A program made the position numbers and the translations under genes. Shown here one piece after another: positions 33,214 through 41,086 of a DNA stretch of 64,000 nucleotides. The stretch spans positions 992,001 through 1,056,000 of the forward strand of contig NZ_JAHDTI010000002.1 of NCBI RefSeq assembly GCF_018531495.1, given 5' to 3'. How positions within the stretch are numbered: the first letter of the stretch is position 1; every line of letters begins with the position of its first letter. The DNA is from Nonomuraea sediminis (GTDB lineage: Bacteria; Actinomycetota; Actinomycetes; Streptosporangiales; Streptosporangiaceae). The notes under the pieces were generated by a model. That model was not told the origin of the DNA. It saw only the letters and a list, made by a program, of their open reading frames with translations, and ran no database searches.

Positions 33214-33745
33214 GCAGGTGGCGCTTGGCGGCCGCGCCTCCTGGGTAGTCGCCCTGCTCGCCGTTCTCGACCCGGTGGGACGGCACGATCACGCACACGG
33301 GGTTGGCGTTGACCGCGTTGCCGACCGCGCGCAGCGCGCGCGGCCGCCCGATGAGCTCGCCGATCTCCTCCAGGGTGGTGGCCGTGCCGTACGGCACGGC
33401 CATCGTCTTCTGCAGCACCGTGCGCGCGAACGGCGTGGCCAGCGCCAGGTCCACCCGCGTGGCGAAGGTCCGCAGGCGCCCGGAGAAGTAGGCGTCCAGC
33501 TCCCTGCGCACCGGGTCGAGCCGCCCCGGGTCCGGCCCGATGAACGTGCCCACGTGCCGGGTCAGCTGCTCGAACACGCTGTTCTCCGGCTCGAAGCTGC
33601 AGGCCGCGATGCCCCTGGCCGTCACGGCGAGCACCAGCCTGCCGACGGCTCCGTCGTAGGTGCCGAAGGCGATGTCGGGTGGAGTTTCGCCACGATATGT
33701 GCCAGACGTCACCCGCAGCAGTGCATCGAGGTCGCCAGCCGACAT
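33179..33745 (-). CDS. MGMT/Ogt-like protein with the catalytic cysteine replaced by serine
   Basis: 188 residues with the DNA-binding and active-site domain of O6-alkylguanine-DNA alkyltransferases: TPFARTVLQKTMAVPYGTATT, RALRAVGNAVNANP, then VIVPSHRVENG where the family has PCHRV. The codon is TCC, one base from TGC. A different cysteine lies five residues earlier (NPVCVIVPS). Alkyltransferase-like proteins with PWHRV bind lesions without repair and flag them for excision repair; this serine form may do likewise or may be inactive. Sequence error is the other possibility. Confidence 0.85.
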   Translation of the reverse strand: MSAGDLDALLRVTSGTYRGETPPDIAFGTYDGAVGRLVLAVTARGIAACSFEPENSVFEQLTRHVGTFIGPDPGRLDPVRRELDAYFSGRLRTFATRVDLALATPFARTVLQKTMAVPYGTATTLEEIGELIGRPRALRAVGNAVNANPVCVIVPSHRVENGEQGDYPGGAAAKRHLLNVEARAVAGR

Positions 33746-33818
33746 ACCCTCACCTCCTCGGGCAGCGTATCGGACGGATCCGCCGTCGTCGGCGCGATGG
33801 CACGGGCACTATGGAGGT

Positions 33819-35675
33819 GTGGGGGACGACAGCGCCGGAGGTGACGACGAGCTGGCCCGTGCGGTGCTCGCCAGCTCGCCCAACGCCGTCGTCGCGCTCG
33901 ACAGGGATCAGACCGTCCTGGTCTGGAACCCGGCCGCGGAACGCCTCTTCGGCTGGAGCGCCGAGGAGATGCTCGGCCGCAGGGCGCCGATCGTGCCGGA
34001 GGAGCTGACCGCCGAGCACAACGCGGTGCTCGAGCGGGTGCGCACGGGCGGCCAGGTCTCGCTGCGCACCAAGCGGTTCCGCAGCGACGGCACGATGCTC
34101 GACCTGCGCGTCGACACCAGCGCCCTGCGCCAGGGCAGCTCGGTCGTGGGCTACGTGTGCGTGCACCACCTGACCGAGGTGGACGAGAGCGCCAAGCACC
34201 GGATGGCGCGCAGGGCCAGGCTCGTGCGCCGGCTCACCGACGTGGTCGGCGACATCAACGCCGAGCTCGAGCTGCCCGCCGTACTCGACCGGATCTCCGC
34301 CAGCCTGACCGAGCTGACCGGCGCCGACGCGGGCGGGTTCGTGCTCATCGAGGGCGAGCGGCTGCGCCTGGTCAGCACCTACCAGCTGCCGGGCTCCATC
34401 CGCGACACCACCACCGACCTGCGCACCAGCCTCGTCGGCAAGCTGTTACGCACCGGCAAGACCGTGATGCTGGAGTCGCAGGGCCTCGACGACCTGGTCT
34501 GGGCCGAGCTGGACGGCCTGCACACGATCGCGCTCGGCCTGGCCGCCGTGGGCGGCCGCCCCTATGGAGCGCTCTACGCCCTGTTCGCCGGCACCAAGCC
34601 GGAACACGTGGAGCTCGAACTACTCGAACTGCTCGCCGGCCACGCGGGCATCGCCGTCGGCAACGCGATGGCCTACCAGGACGCGGTACGGCAGCGCGCC
34701 CACGAGCGGGCCGTCTTCGACGCCAGCGCCGACGGCATCGCCGTACTCGACGGGAAGGGCAGGGTGATCCAGTGGAACCCGGCCGCCGCCGAGCTCACCG
34801 CCTTCTCCGCCGACGTCGTGCTGGGCGGGCCGCCGCCGTTCCCGCTGCCCGAGCCGGGCGAGAAGCTGACCTTCCAGCTGGAGACCGGACGCTGGCTCGA
34901 CGTTGTCAGCGCCACGATCGACGAGACCGGCGAGGTGGTCGTCGACTTCCGCGACGTCACCAGGGCCAAGGAGCTGGAGGAGGCCAAGGACCTGTTCCTG
35001 GCCACGACCAGCCACGAGCTGCGCACCCCGATCACGATCGTGCGCGGGTTCGCCAGCACGCTCGACTCCCGCTGGGACAAGCTGACCGACCTGGAACGCC
35101 GCTCAGCCGTGCACACCATCGCCGAGCGGGCCAAATCCCTCGGACACCTGATGGACCACCTGCTGCTCGGCTCCAGGGCCGGCGCCGACGAGCTGGCGGT
35201 GCGCATCGAGATCTTCGACCTGGGCGAGCGCATCCACGCCGCGACGCTCGGGCTGCCGGTGCTGTCCGACCGGCATCGGGTCGAGGTGGTCATCCCCGAC
35301 GGCCTGCCGTACGTCAGCGGGGACGCGCTGGCCACCGACATCATCCTGGGGCAGTTGCTGGAGAACGCCTTCAAGTACTCGCCGCAGGGCGGCCTGATCA
35401 GCGTCGAGGCCTGGCCGGAGGACGAGCACGTGGTGGTCGTGGTGGACGACGAGGGCGTCGGCATCGCGCCGAACGACCGCGAGCGGGTCTTCGAGCGGTT
35501 CGTCCAGGTCGACAGCGGCGACAGGCGCCGCTTCGGCGGCGTCGGGCTCGGGCTCTACATCGTGCGCAGCCTGGCCAGGGCGCAGGGAGGGGACGTGACG
35601 GCGCATCCGCGGCCCGGCGGAGGGACGCGGATGAGGCTGGTTCTGCATAGCGGATCCGACACACCGATGCGGTAA
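33819..35675 (+). CDS. PAS-GAF-PAS sensor histidine kinase
   Basis: About 618 residues from a GTG; GGAGG ends only one base before it, so the true start could be further in (GTG at 33861). No membrane helix. A PAS domain (ASSPNAVVALDRDQTVLVWNP...), a GAF domain (about 150-290, LPAVLDRISASLTELTGADA), a second PAS (FDASADGIAVLDGKGRVIQWNP), the phosphoacceptor TTSHELRTPITIVRGF and an HATPase (QLLENAFKYSP, DDEGVGIAPNDRERVFERF, GGVGLGLYIV). A cytoplasmic sensor of redox, gas or ligand; no regulator adjoins it. An anti-sigma-type ATPase gene follows. Confidence 0.9.
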   Translation: MGDDSAGGDDELARAVLASSPNAVVALDRDQTVLVWNPAAERLFGWSAEEMLGRRAPIVPEELTAEHNAVLERVRTGGQVSLRTKRFRSDGTMLDLRVDTSALRQGSSVVGYVCVHHLTEVDESAKHRMARRARLVRRLTDVVGDINAELELPAVLDRISASLTELTGADAGGFVLIEGERLRLVSTYQLPGSIRDTTTDLRTSLVGKLLRTGKTVMLESQGLDDLVWAELDGLHTIALGLAAVGGRPYGALYALFAGTKPEHVELELLELLAGHAGIAVGNAMAYQDAVRQRAHERAVFDASADGIAVLDGKGRVIQWNPAAAELTAFSADVVLGGPPPFPLPEPGEKLTFQLETGRWLDVVSATIDETGEVVVDFRDVTRAKELEEAKDLFLATTSHELRTPITIVRGFASTLDSRWDKLTDLERRSAVHTIAERAKSLGHLMDHLLLGSRAGADELAVRIEIFDLGERIHAATLGLPVLSDRHRVEVVIPDGLPYVSGDALATDIILGQLLENAFKYSPQGGLISVEAWPEDEHVVVVVDDEGVGIAPNDRERVFERFVQVDSGDRRRFGGVGLGLYIVRSLARAQGGDVTAHPRPGGGTRMRLVLHSGSDTPMR

Positions 35676-35817
35676 CGAGGTGGTCACGGATCTGCTGATC
35701 TATCGTCCAATGTGTACAAGCTGTGATCGAGATGCGGTTTCTGGGAATGGGGAACGGGGCATTTCGGTCGTACCGGGGAGTGTTCCCGCGGGGGGCACTG
35801 GGAGCGGGGAGGTGAGC

Positions 35818-36249
35818 GTGTCCAGCGTGGTGCTGTTGCCATACGCACCGTCGAGCGTCGCCGTTGCCCGTCAGCGTCTCAGCACCGATCTCGAGGACAG
35901 CGGGGTCTCCACCGGCTGCATCGACGATGCCGTGCTCGTGGTGAGCGAACTGCTCAGCAACGCCCTGAGGCACGCGCATCCGCTGCCCTCCGGGATGGTC
36001 AGGGTCGCCTGGCTCTGGAGTGAGGACCACATCGAGGTCGCCGTCAGCGACGGGGGAGCGGCCACCGAGCCGCGCGCCGGCCGGCCGACCCTGTCCTCGC
36101 TGGGTGGCCGGGGGCTCGGAATCGTGGAGTACGTGGCCGAGAGCTGGGGAGTTCGCCACGACGGCGACACCACGACGGTCTGGGCGGTGCTGCCCGCACC
36201 GAACGGATCGGTGAACGGGCGCACGCCCGCGCTCAAGGAGGCCGGCTAG
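35818..36249 (+). CDS. HATPase_c_2 anti-sigma-factor-type ATP-binding protein
   Basis: 143 residues. GTG chosen because GGGGAGG lies 5-6 bases upstream; an earlier ATG at 35680 adds an untypical leader. The body is a lone GHKL ATPase: LVVSELLSNALRHAHPLPSG (N box), VAVSDGGAATEP (G1) and GGRGLGIVEYVAESWGV (G2). These act as SpoIIAB/RsbW-like kinases on STAS antagonists or as partner-switch regulators; the STAS proteins at 39.9 and 60.6 kb are candidates. Convergent 4-base overlap with the YidC-like gene. Confidence 0.88.
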   Translation: MSSVVLLPYAPSSVAVARQRLSTDLEDSGVSTGCIDDAVLVVSELLSNALRHAHPLPSGMVRVAWLWSEDHIEVAVSDGGAATEPRAGRPTLSSLGGRGLGIVEYVAESWGVRHDGDTTTVWAVLPAPNGSVNGRTPALKEAG

Positions 36250-36887
36250 CCGGCCCTGCCTGCCAGCACGGCCCGTTCGGTCGTGGCCCACGTCGTCGAC
36301 ACCAGCAGGTACAGCCCGGCGGCCAGCGGCAGCCAGAGCGCGGCCAGCACCGAGGTGAACGGCAGCGCCGGCAGCAGCCTGCGCATCCAGGCCGGCTGGT
36401 CCTCCGTCACCGTGATCCGCCGCGACGACCACCAGGCCACGAGAGCCGTCGCCACGATCAACAACGCGAAGACCAAAAATGGCCAGCTGAGCAGACCGTA
36501 ACCCGCCACCACGCCGGCGATCGGCTGCCCGAGAGGCGCGCCGAACAGGTAGTGGCCCGCCAGCGCGGTCGGATGCGTGGCGACCCTGAACATCACCCAC
36601 ATGAACGGCAGCTGGGCCAGCCCCGGCAGGATCCCGGCGAACGGCGAGCTGCCCTCCTTGGCGTAGAGCGCGGTCAGCTCCCTGCTCAGCCGCTCAGGGT
36701 TGCGCCCGTGCCGCTTCTGCAGCTCGCGCAGCTTCGGCGCCAGGCGCTCCTTGAGCTTGGCGCTGCGGGCCTGCTTGACGCTCAGGGGCAGGATGGCCAG
36801 CCGTACGGCCAGCGTGAACACGACGATGGCCAGGGCGGCGTTGCCACCGGCCATGCCGACGATGAACGTGACAAGAGAATCGATCAT
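36246..36887 (-). CDS. YidC/Oxa1-family membrane insertase paralogue
   Basis: 213 residues with five membrane helices and the conserved cytoplasmic stretch RLAILPLSVKQARSAKLKERLAPKLRELQKRHG, then GILPGLAQLPFMWVMFRV. The positively charged residue (TLAVRLAILPL) needed for insertase function is in the first helix. It is shorter than the essential YidC next to the origin genes and is a secondary paralogue found in actinomycetes with a DUF6412 gene, as here. The terminal gene of a three-gene leftward operon. Confidence 0.88.
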   Translation of the reverse strand: MIDSLVTFIVGMAGGNAALAIVVFTLAVRLAILPLSVKQARSAKLKERLAPKLRELQKRHGRNPERLSRELTALYAKEGSSPFAGILPGLAQLPFMWVMFRVATHPTALAGHYLFGAPLGQPIAGVVAGYGLLSWPFLVFALLIVATALVAWWSSRRITVTEDQPAWMRRLLPALPFTSVLAALWLPLAAGLYLLVSTTWATTERAVLAGRAG

Positions 36888-36941
36888 GAGCCCTTCGTTT
36901 CATGAGAAGTTGACGGGCTCGATCGACGAGCCCCGCTGGAA

Positions 36942-37160
36942 TCAGAGAGCGGGGCTGGGTGATGGTGCTCGTGGACGCGGCCTGCCCGCCGCGTCGGGAT
37001 CGCGCTGGCGCTGGAAGGACGTGCGCCGCGCGTAGCTCAGCGGGAACGCGGGCGATCGCCCTGTGCCGAGCGGCAGCAATCTGGCGGCCCACTCCACCAG
37101 GAGCAGGACTGCCAGCATGGTGACCCCGATGAGCCAGGGGTCGAGGAGGAACAGCGTCAC
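36942..37160 (-). CDS. DUF6412-type small membrane protein
   Basis: 72 residues. The start GTG overlaps the stop of the previous small gene (GTGA), which decides it over longer readings. Two short membrane segments (VTLFLLDPWLIGVTMLAVLL) and a conserved C terminus RRTSFQRQRDPDAAGRPRPR, the hallmark of the DUF6412 proteins that adjoin YidC paralogues in actinomycetes. It may assist membrane-protein insertion; unknown. Confidence 0.75.
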   Translation of the reverse strand: MTLFLLDPWLIGVTMLAVLLLVEWAARLLPLGTGRSPAFPLSYARRTSFQRQRDPDAAGRPRPRAPSPSPAL

Positions 37161-37345
37161 TGCGACGAGGAGGATCCCGAGCCGCTCATCACCCGGACGG
37201 CGATGAAGACGATGACTCCCACGACGGCCACCAGCAATGCCACCTTCAGCAGGGTCGCGAGCAGCGGAAGGATGAAGGTGAACAGCACGAACATGGCGGC
37301 CAGGGCGCCAATGACGAGCATGATGACTCGACTCATGGATCCCAC
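37157..37345 (-). CDS. small two-helix membrane protein
   Basis: 62 residues from a GTG seven bases after GGAGG; an ATG three codons in is the alternative. The sequence is nearly all hydrophobic (VIMLVIGALAAMFVLFTFIL; VALLVAVVGVIVFIAV) with a Ser/Gly tail ending SSSSQ. First gene of the operon leading to the DUF6412 and YidC-like proteins and coupled to them. No family is recognised. Confidence 0.7.
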   Translation of the reverse strand: MGSMSRVIMLVIGALAAMFVLFTFILPLLATLLKVALLVAVVGVIVFIAVRVMSGSGSSSSQ

Positions 37346-37431
37346 CGTACGTCCTCCCGGGGTGATCCGCGAGGCTTACGAACCAATGACGTGCATATGG
37401 GAACCGGACCCGCACGCCGTACCGTGAAGGT

Positions 37432-38121
37432 GTGGACACCCGCATCCTGGTCGTGGACGACGACCCCACGGTCGCCGAGGTCGTGGCGCGTTATCTGGAG
37501 CGCGACGGGCACCGTGTCGAGTGCGTGGGCGACGGCGCCGAGGCGCTGCGCCGGGCGCTGGCCAGCCCGCCTGATCTGATGGTGCTCGACCTCATGCTGC
37601 CCAAGGTCGACGGGCTGCAGGTGTGCAAGAAGCTGCGTGAGCGCTGGCCTGTCCCGGTGATCATGCTGACCGCCCTCGGCGAGGAGATCGACCGGGTGGT
37701 CGGCCTGGAGACGGGCGCGGACGACTACGTGACCAAGCCGTTCAGCCCGCGCGAGCTGGCGCTGCGCGTGCAGTCGGTGCTGCGCCGCGCCAGGGGCGCG
37801 TCGGTCACCGGCGGCACCGGCGTGCTGCGCGACGCCGACCTGGTCGTGGACGTCGGCGCGCACGAGGTACGGCTGGGCGGCGCGGAGATCATGCTGACCG
37901 CCAGGGAGTTCGACCTGCTGGCCTACCTGATGCGCAACCCGCGGCAGGCCTTCAGCCGCGCGGCGCTGCTCGACCAGGTGTGGGGATGGTCCTTCGGCGA
38001 CACCTCCACGGTGACCGTGCACGTCAGGCGGCTGCGCGAGAAGATCGAGGCGGACCCCACGGAACCGCGGCGGATCGTCACGGTGTGGGGCGTCGGATAC
38101 AGGTACGAGCCGATACCATGA
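37432..38121 (+). CDS. OmpR-family response regulator
   Basis: 229 residues from a GTG giving MDTRILVVDDDP. Receiver phosphoacceptor D53 (LMVLDLMLP), switch Lys in VTKPF, and a winged helix (LTAREFDLLAYLMRNPRQAFSRAALLDQVWGW...VTVHVRRLREKIE...WGVGYRYEP) typical of the PhoB/MprA class. The stop overlaps the kinase start by ATGA, so the two form one operon, divergent from the small-membrane-protein operon. Confidence 0.94.
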   Translation: MDTRILVVDDDPTVAEVVARYLERDGHRVECVGDGAEALRRALASPPDLMVLDLMLPKVDGLQVCKKLRERWPVPVIMLTALGEEIDRVVGLETGADDYVTKPFSPRELALRVQSVLRRARGASVTGGTGVLRDADLVVDVGAHEVRLGGAEIMLTAREFDLLAYLMRNPRQAFSRAALLDQVWGWSFGDTSTVTVHVRRLREKIEADPTEPRRIVTVWGVGYRYEPIP

Positions 38122-39191
38122 TCGTCCTTCCCGCCCTGCTGTCCGGGCTCGTGGTGGCCTTCATCGGCCTGCTGGCGATGTGGCTGCTGCGGACGCGGTC
38201 GATCGGCGTGATGCTGGCGCTGGCCGTGGTGGTGGCCGTGGCGGCGACGCTGGCGGGCGTGATCGTGATCATCCTGAAGATGATCATCGGGGGCGAGGCG
38301 CAGGACGTCGTGCTCATGGTCGTGGCCGTGGGCGGGCTGGTCGGCCTCGGGGTGGCCTTCGTGCTGGCCCGCCGGGTGCTCACCGAGAGCAGGCGCTTCG
38401 CGGACGCGGTCCGCTCGATGCCGTTCACGGCGCCGCGCGGGCTGCCCGCCGAGCTGCAGACCATCGCCAACGCCCTGGAGGAGTCCTACGCCCGCGAGCA
38501 GGCACTGGAAGGCGCGCGGCGGGAACTGGTGGCCTGGGTCAGCCACGACCTCCGCACGCCGCTGGCGGGCATGCGCGCCATGGTCGAGGCGCTCCAGGAC
38601 GGGGTGGTGTCGGATCCGCCGACCGTCAACCGCTACCACGCCCAGATCAAGCTGGAGGTGGAGCGGCTGTCGGGCATGGTCGACGACCTCTTCGAGCTGT
38701 CCAGGATCCACGCCGGCGCGCTGCGCCTGTCGACGGCCAGGATCGGGCTGGCCGACCTGGTCGCCGACACGCTGGCCGCGGCCGAGCCGCTGGCCAGGGC
38801 CAAAGGGGTACGGCTGGCCTTCGAGCCGGCCGAGGCCGTGCCCGTCGAGGCCGACCCGGGGGCGCTCGGCCGGGCGCTCGGCAACCTCGTGGTGAACGCC
38901 ATCAGGCACACGCCGTCGGACCACACGGTGGTGCTACGGGCGGCGACGGTGGAAGGGATGGCATGCCTGTCTGTGGCCGACGCCTGCGGCGGGATCCCGG
39001 TGGAGGATCTGCCGCGGGTGTTCGACGTGGCCTTCCGTGGTGAGGCCGCCCGGACGCCCGCCGCAGGGGGTGGGGCGGGGCTCGGGCTCGCCATCGCCCA
39101 GGGGATCGTCGAGGCGCACGACGGGGTGATCGGCGTGGTCAACGAAGGGCAGGGGTGCCGGTTCGAGATCCGGCTTCCGCTGGAGCACTAG
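38118..39191 (+). CDS. sensor histidine kinase
   Basis: 357 residues. Three N-terminal membrane helices with almost no external loop, a HAMP-like linker (ARRVLTESRRFADAV), phosphoacceptor ELVAWVSHDLRTPLAGMRAMV and an HATPase ([58 protein letters not shown]). The G1 box reads ADACGG in place of the usual DxGxG. Cognate to the preceding regulator. The small periplasmic part suggests sensing within the membrane. Confidence 0.92.
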   Translation: MIVLPALLSGLVVAFIGLLAMWLLRTRSIGVMLALAVVVAVAATLAGVIVIILKMIIGGEAQDVVLMVVAVGGLVGLGVAFVLARRVLTESRRFADAVRSMPFTAPRGLPAELQTIANALEESYAREQALEGARRELVAWVSHDLRTPLAGMRAMVEALQDGVVSDPPTVNRYHAQIKLEVERLSGMVDDLFELSRIHAGALRLSTARIGLADLVADTLAAAEPLARAKGVRLAFEPAEAVPVEADPGALGRALGNLVVNAIRHTPSDHTVVLRAATVEGMACLSVADACGGIPVEDLPRVFDVAFRGEAARTPAAGGGAGLGLAIAQGIVEAHDGVIGVVNEGQGCRFEIRLPLEH

Positions 39192-39718
39192 GCGGACTCC
39201 GGCATCGGGGCGCGGGCCGCGGCGTCTTCGGGTGCGGTGCTCGGGATGTTGGTCAGCGCGACGCTCGGCGCGCTCGCCGCCAGGGCCGCGTTCGGGCCCG
39301 GGGGTGTGATGGTCAGGTCGGTGGGTTCGCTCGCCGTACTCGCTGACGTGGAGCCGAAAGACTCGGACATCGCACGAAATGTCGGGCAGGGCCAGCGCCA
39401 CATGCAGCTGCGGCAGCGCAGGATCGGGTGCGCCGCGTCGCTGGTGATGCCGCCCGCGTCGCGCGGCTGGTGCAGGTCGAGCAGGCGCAACCCGAGCTCG
39501 GCGAACGTCAGCAGATCGTCGCGGGCGCCGGCGAGGAAGTCGAGGTCCTCGGTGGCCAGGCGGGTGCTGACCGGCACGTATCCCTCGTGGTTCACCAGGC
39601 CACGCAGGCGTCCTGCCTCGTCGTGCCATGAGGATGCCTTCGCTGTGCGGATCTGAATCTCCTCCAGCCGCTCGCGCACTCGCGCGCGCTGGGGGTCATC
39701 CGGTTGGTCTGTTTTCAT
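39188..39718 (-). CDS. hypothetical protein with a CRSC...PCPT cysteine motif
   Basis: 176 residues: an Arg/Glu-rich helical N terminus, a DUF-like core (LATEDLDFLAGARDDLLTFAELGLRLL), then RCRSCMWRWPCPTFR, three cysteines and aromatic residues that could bind a metal, and a disordered Ala/Pro/Thr tail. The CxxC...PCPT pattern is common at the end of small actinomycete proteins of unknown role. Convergent 4-base overlap with the kinase gene. Confidence 0.65.
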   Translation of the reverse strand: MKTDQPDDPQRARVRERLEEIQIRTAKASSWHDEAGRLRGLVNHEGYVPVSTRLATEDLDFLAGARDDLLTFAELGLRLLDLHQPRDAGGITSDAAHPILRCRSCMWRWPCPTFRAMSESFGSTSASTASEPTDLTITPPGPNAALAASAPSVALTNIPSTAPEDAAARAPMPESA

Positions 39719-39917
39719 CGATGCTTGGGCCCGTACTCCCTTTTAGCCACGTTGTGACCTGACTCGGGCCACCCCCCTTTCTGGCCTCGCCGGTATCACA
39801 GTGTCAAGCTTCGCGTACTCTCTGTTTTCATGGAGGCCAAATGGGGGACAAAAACCAGTCGTTCTCCGATCGGCGTGAGAACGTGACCCAGGGCGCTCGC
39901 GCCGCTAGCCTGCCCAT

Positions 39918-40265
39918 GTGGAGCTCAAGGTCTCGACTCGATCACATGCCGGCCATGCCCTGGTGGCCATCGCCGGTGAAATAGACCTCTATACGGCACC
40001 CCACCTGCAGTCGGAGTTCACCCGGCTCCTGCAGGAGGGGCCAAGCCGCGTGGTCATCGACATGTCCGCCGTCGACTTCTGTGACTCGACGGGGATGAAC
40101 GTGCTGCTTTCGGCACTCAAACGGATCAAGGAGCAGGGAGGCGCGCTCGACGTGGCCGCCCCGCGGCCCGCCGTCCGCAAGATCCTTCAGGTGACAGGGC
40201 TCGACTCGGTGTTCACCGTGCACGACGAGGTGCCCGAGGAGTTCCTGATCGCCGAGGGGTCATGA
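39918..40265 (+). CDS. STAS-domain anti-sigma-factor antagonist
   Basis: 115 residues from a GTG. A full STAS domain with AGEIDLYTAPHLQSEF and VDFCDSTGMNVLLSA, where Ser57 is the residue phosphorylated by a GHKL anti-sigma kinase. In its unphosphorylated form it frees a sigma factor by binding the kinase. A likely partner is a protein of the type at 35818. Overlaps the glycosyltransferase start by ATGA. Confidence 0.92.
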   Translation: MELKVSTRSHAGHALVAIAGEIDLYTAPHLQSEFTRLLQEGPSRVVIDMSAVDFCDSTGMNVLLSALKRIKEQGGALDVAAPRPAVRKILQVTGLDSVFTVHDEVPEEFLIAEGS

Positions 40266-40981
40266 CGGCCGACACAGCGGTGGTCATCCCGGCCAAGAAC
40301 GAGGCCGGGCGGATCGGACCGACCGTCGCGGCGGCGCTCGCGCTGCCCGGCGTCGACCTCGTCGTGGTCGTCGACGACGGCTCGGTCGACCGGACGGGCA
40401 AGGTCGCGCGGGAGGCGGGCGCCCGGGTGGTCCGCCACAGCCGCAACAGGGGCAAGGCCGCGGCCATGGAGAGCGGCGCGGAAGCGGTGCGCCTGCTCGA
40501 CGGCGAGACGCCACGGCACCTGCTGTTCCTCGACGCCGACCTGGGCGAGACGGCCGCGGCGGCCGCGGCGCTCGTCGAGCCGGTGCGCGCGGGCAAGGCC
40601 GACCTGTCCATCGCGGTCTTCACCACGCTGGTGAAGCTCGGCGGTCACGGGCTGGTCGTACGGCTGTCGCGTGAGGGCATCAAGCGGGCCACCGGGTTCG
40701 AGGCGGCCCAGCCGCTGAACGGGCAGCGCTGCATCACGCGCGAGGCCTTCGAGGCGGCCAGGCCGCTTGCGCACGGCTTCGGCGTGGAGACGGGCATGAC
40801 CATCGACCTGCTGCGCAAGGGATACCGCGTGGTGGAGGTGGAGGTGCACATGGCGCACAGGGCCACCGGCACCGACTGGCGGGCCCAGCTGCACCGGGCC
40901 GTCCAGTTGCGCGATGTCGGCCTGGCGCTGGCGGCCCGCGAGCCGATCATCCGCGACACGATCCTTCCGCGGCGTTCCTGA
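40262..40981 (+). CDS. family 2 glycosyltransferase (polyprenyl-phosphate hexose synthase-like)
   Basis: 239 residues, soluble. GT2 landmarks: AVVIPAKNEAGRIGPTV, VVVVDDGSVDRTGKVA (metal/nucleotide), FLDADLGE (DxD-like) and QPLNGQRCITREAFEA. The closest style is the DPM1/glucosyl-3-phosphoglycerate-synthase-like group that charges a lipid carrier or small acceptor. It is coupled to a STAS protein and followed by GT-C enzymes that need polyprenol-linked sugars, so it may make their donor. Confidence 0.85.
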   Translation: MTADTAVVIPAKNEAGRIGPTVAAALALPGVDLVVVVDDGSVDRTGKVAREAGARVVRHSRNRGKAAAMESGAEAVRLLDGETPRHLLFLDADLGETAAAAAALVEPVRAGKADLSIAVFTTLVKLGGHGLVVRLSREGIKRATGFEAAQPLNGQRCITREAFEAARPLAHGFGVETGMTIDLLRKGYRVVEVEVHMAHRATGTDWRAQLHRAVQLRDVGLALAAREPIIRDTILPRRS

Positions 40982-40997
40982 CGGCGCTCCCCCCGCG

Positions 40998-41036
40998 TTG
41001 TCCACAGGGCTGGTGGGGGGTGGCCGGTTGTCCACA
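40998..41036 (+). promoter_or_regulatory. two perfect TTGTCCACA DnaA boxes
   Basis: TTGTCCACA at 40998-41006 and again at 41028-41036, same strand, 30 bases apart. Both match the high-affinity actinomycete DnaA box exactly. They lie in the 105-bp gap between the two glycosyltransferase genes. Confidence 0.6.
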
Positions 41037-41086
41037 GGCGGGCGACGAAGGCGTGGCGCGCGTGGTGGATGTGCTGGAATCTCTGC

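Noticed and set aside
39841..39984. 47-codon frame upstream of the STAS gene
   Set aside because: It overlaps the STAS start in another frame and has no ribosome site.
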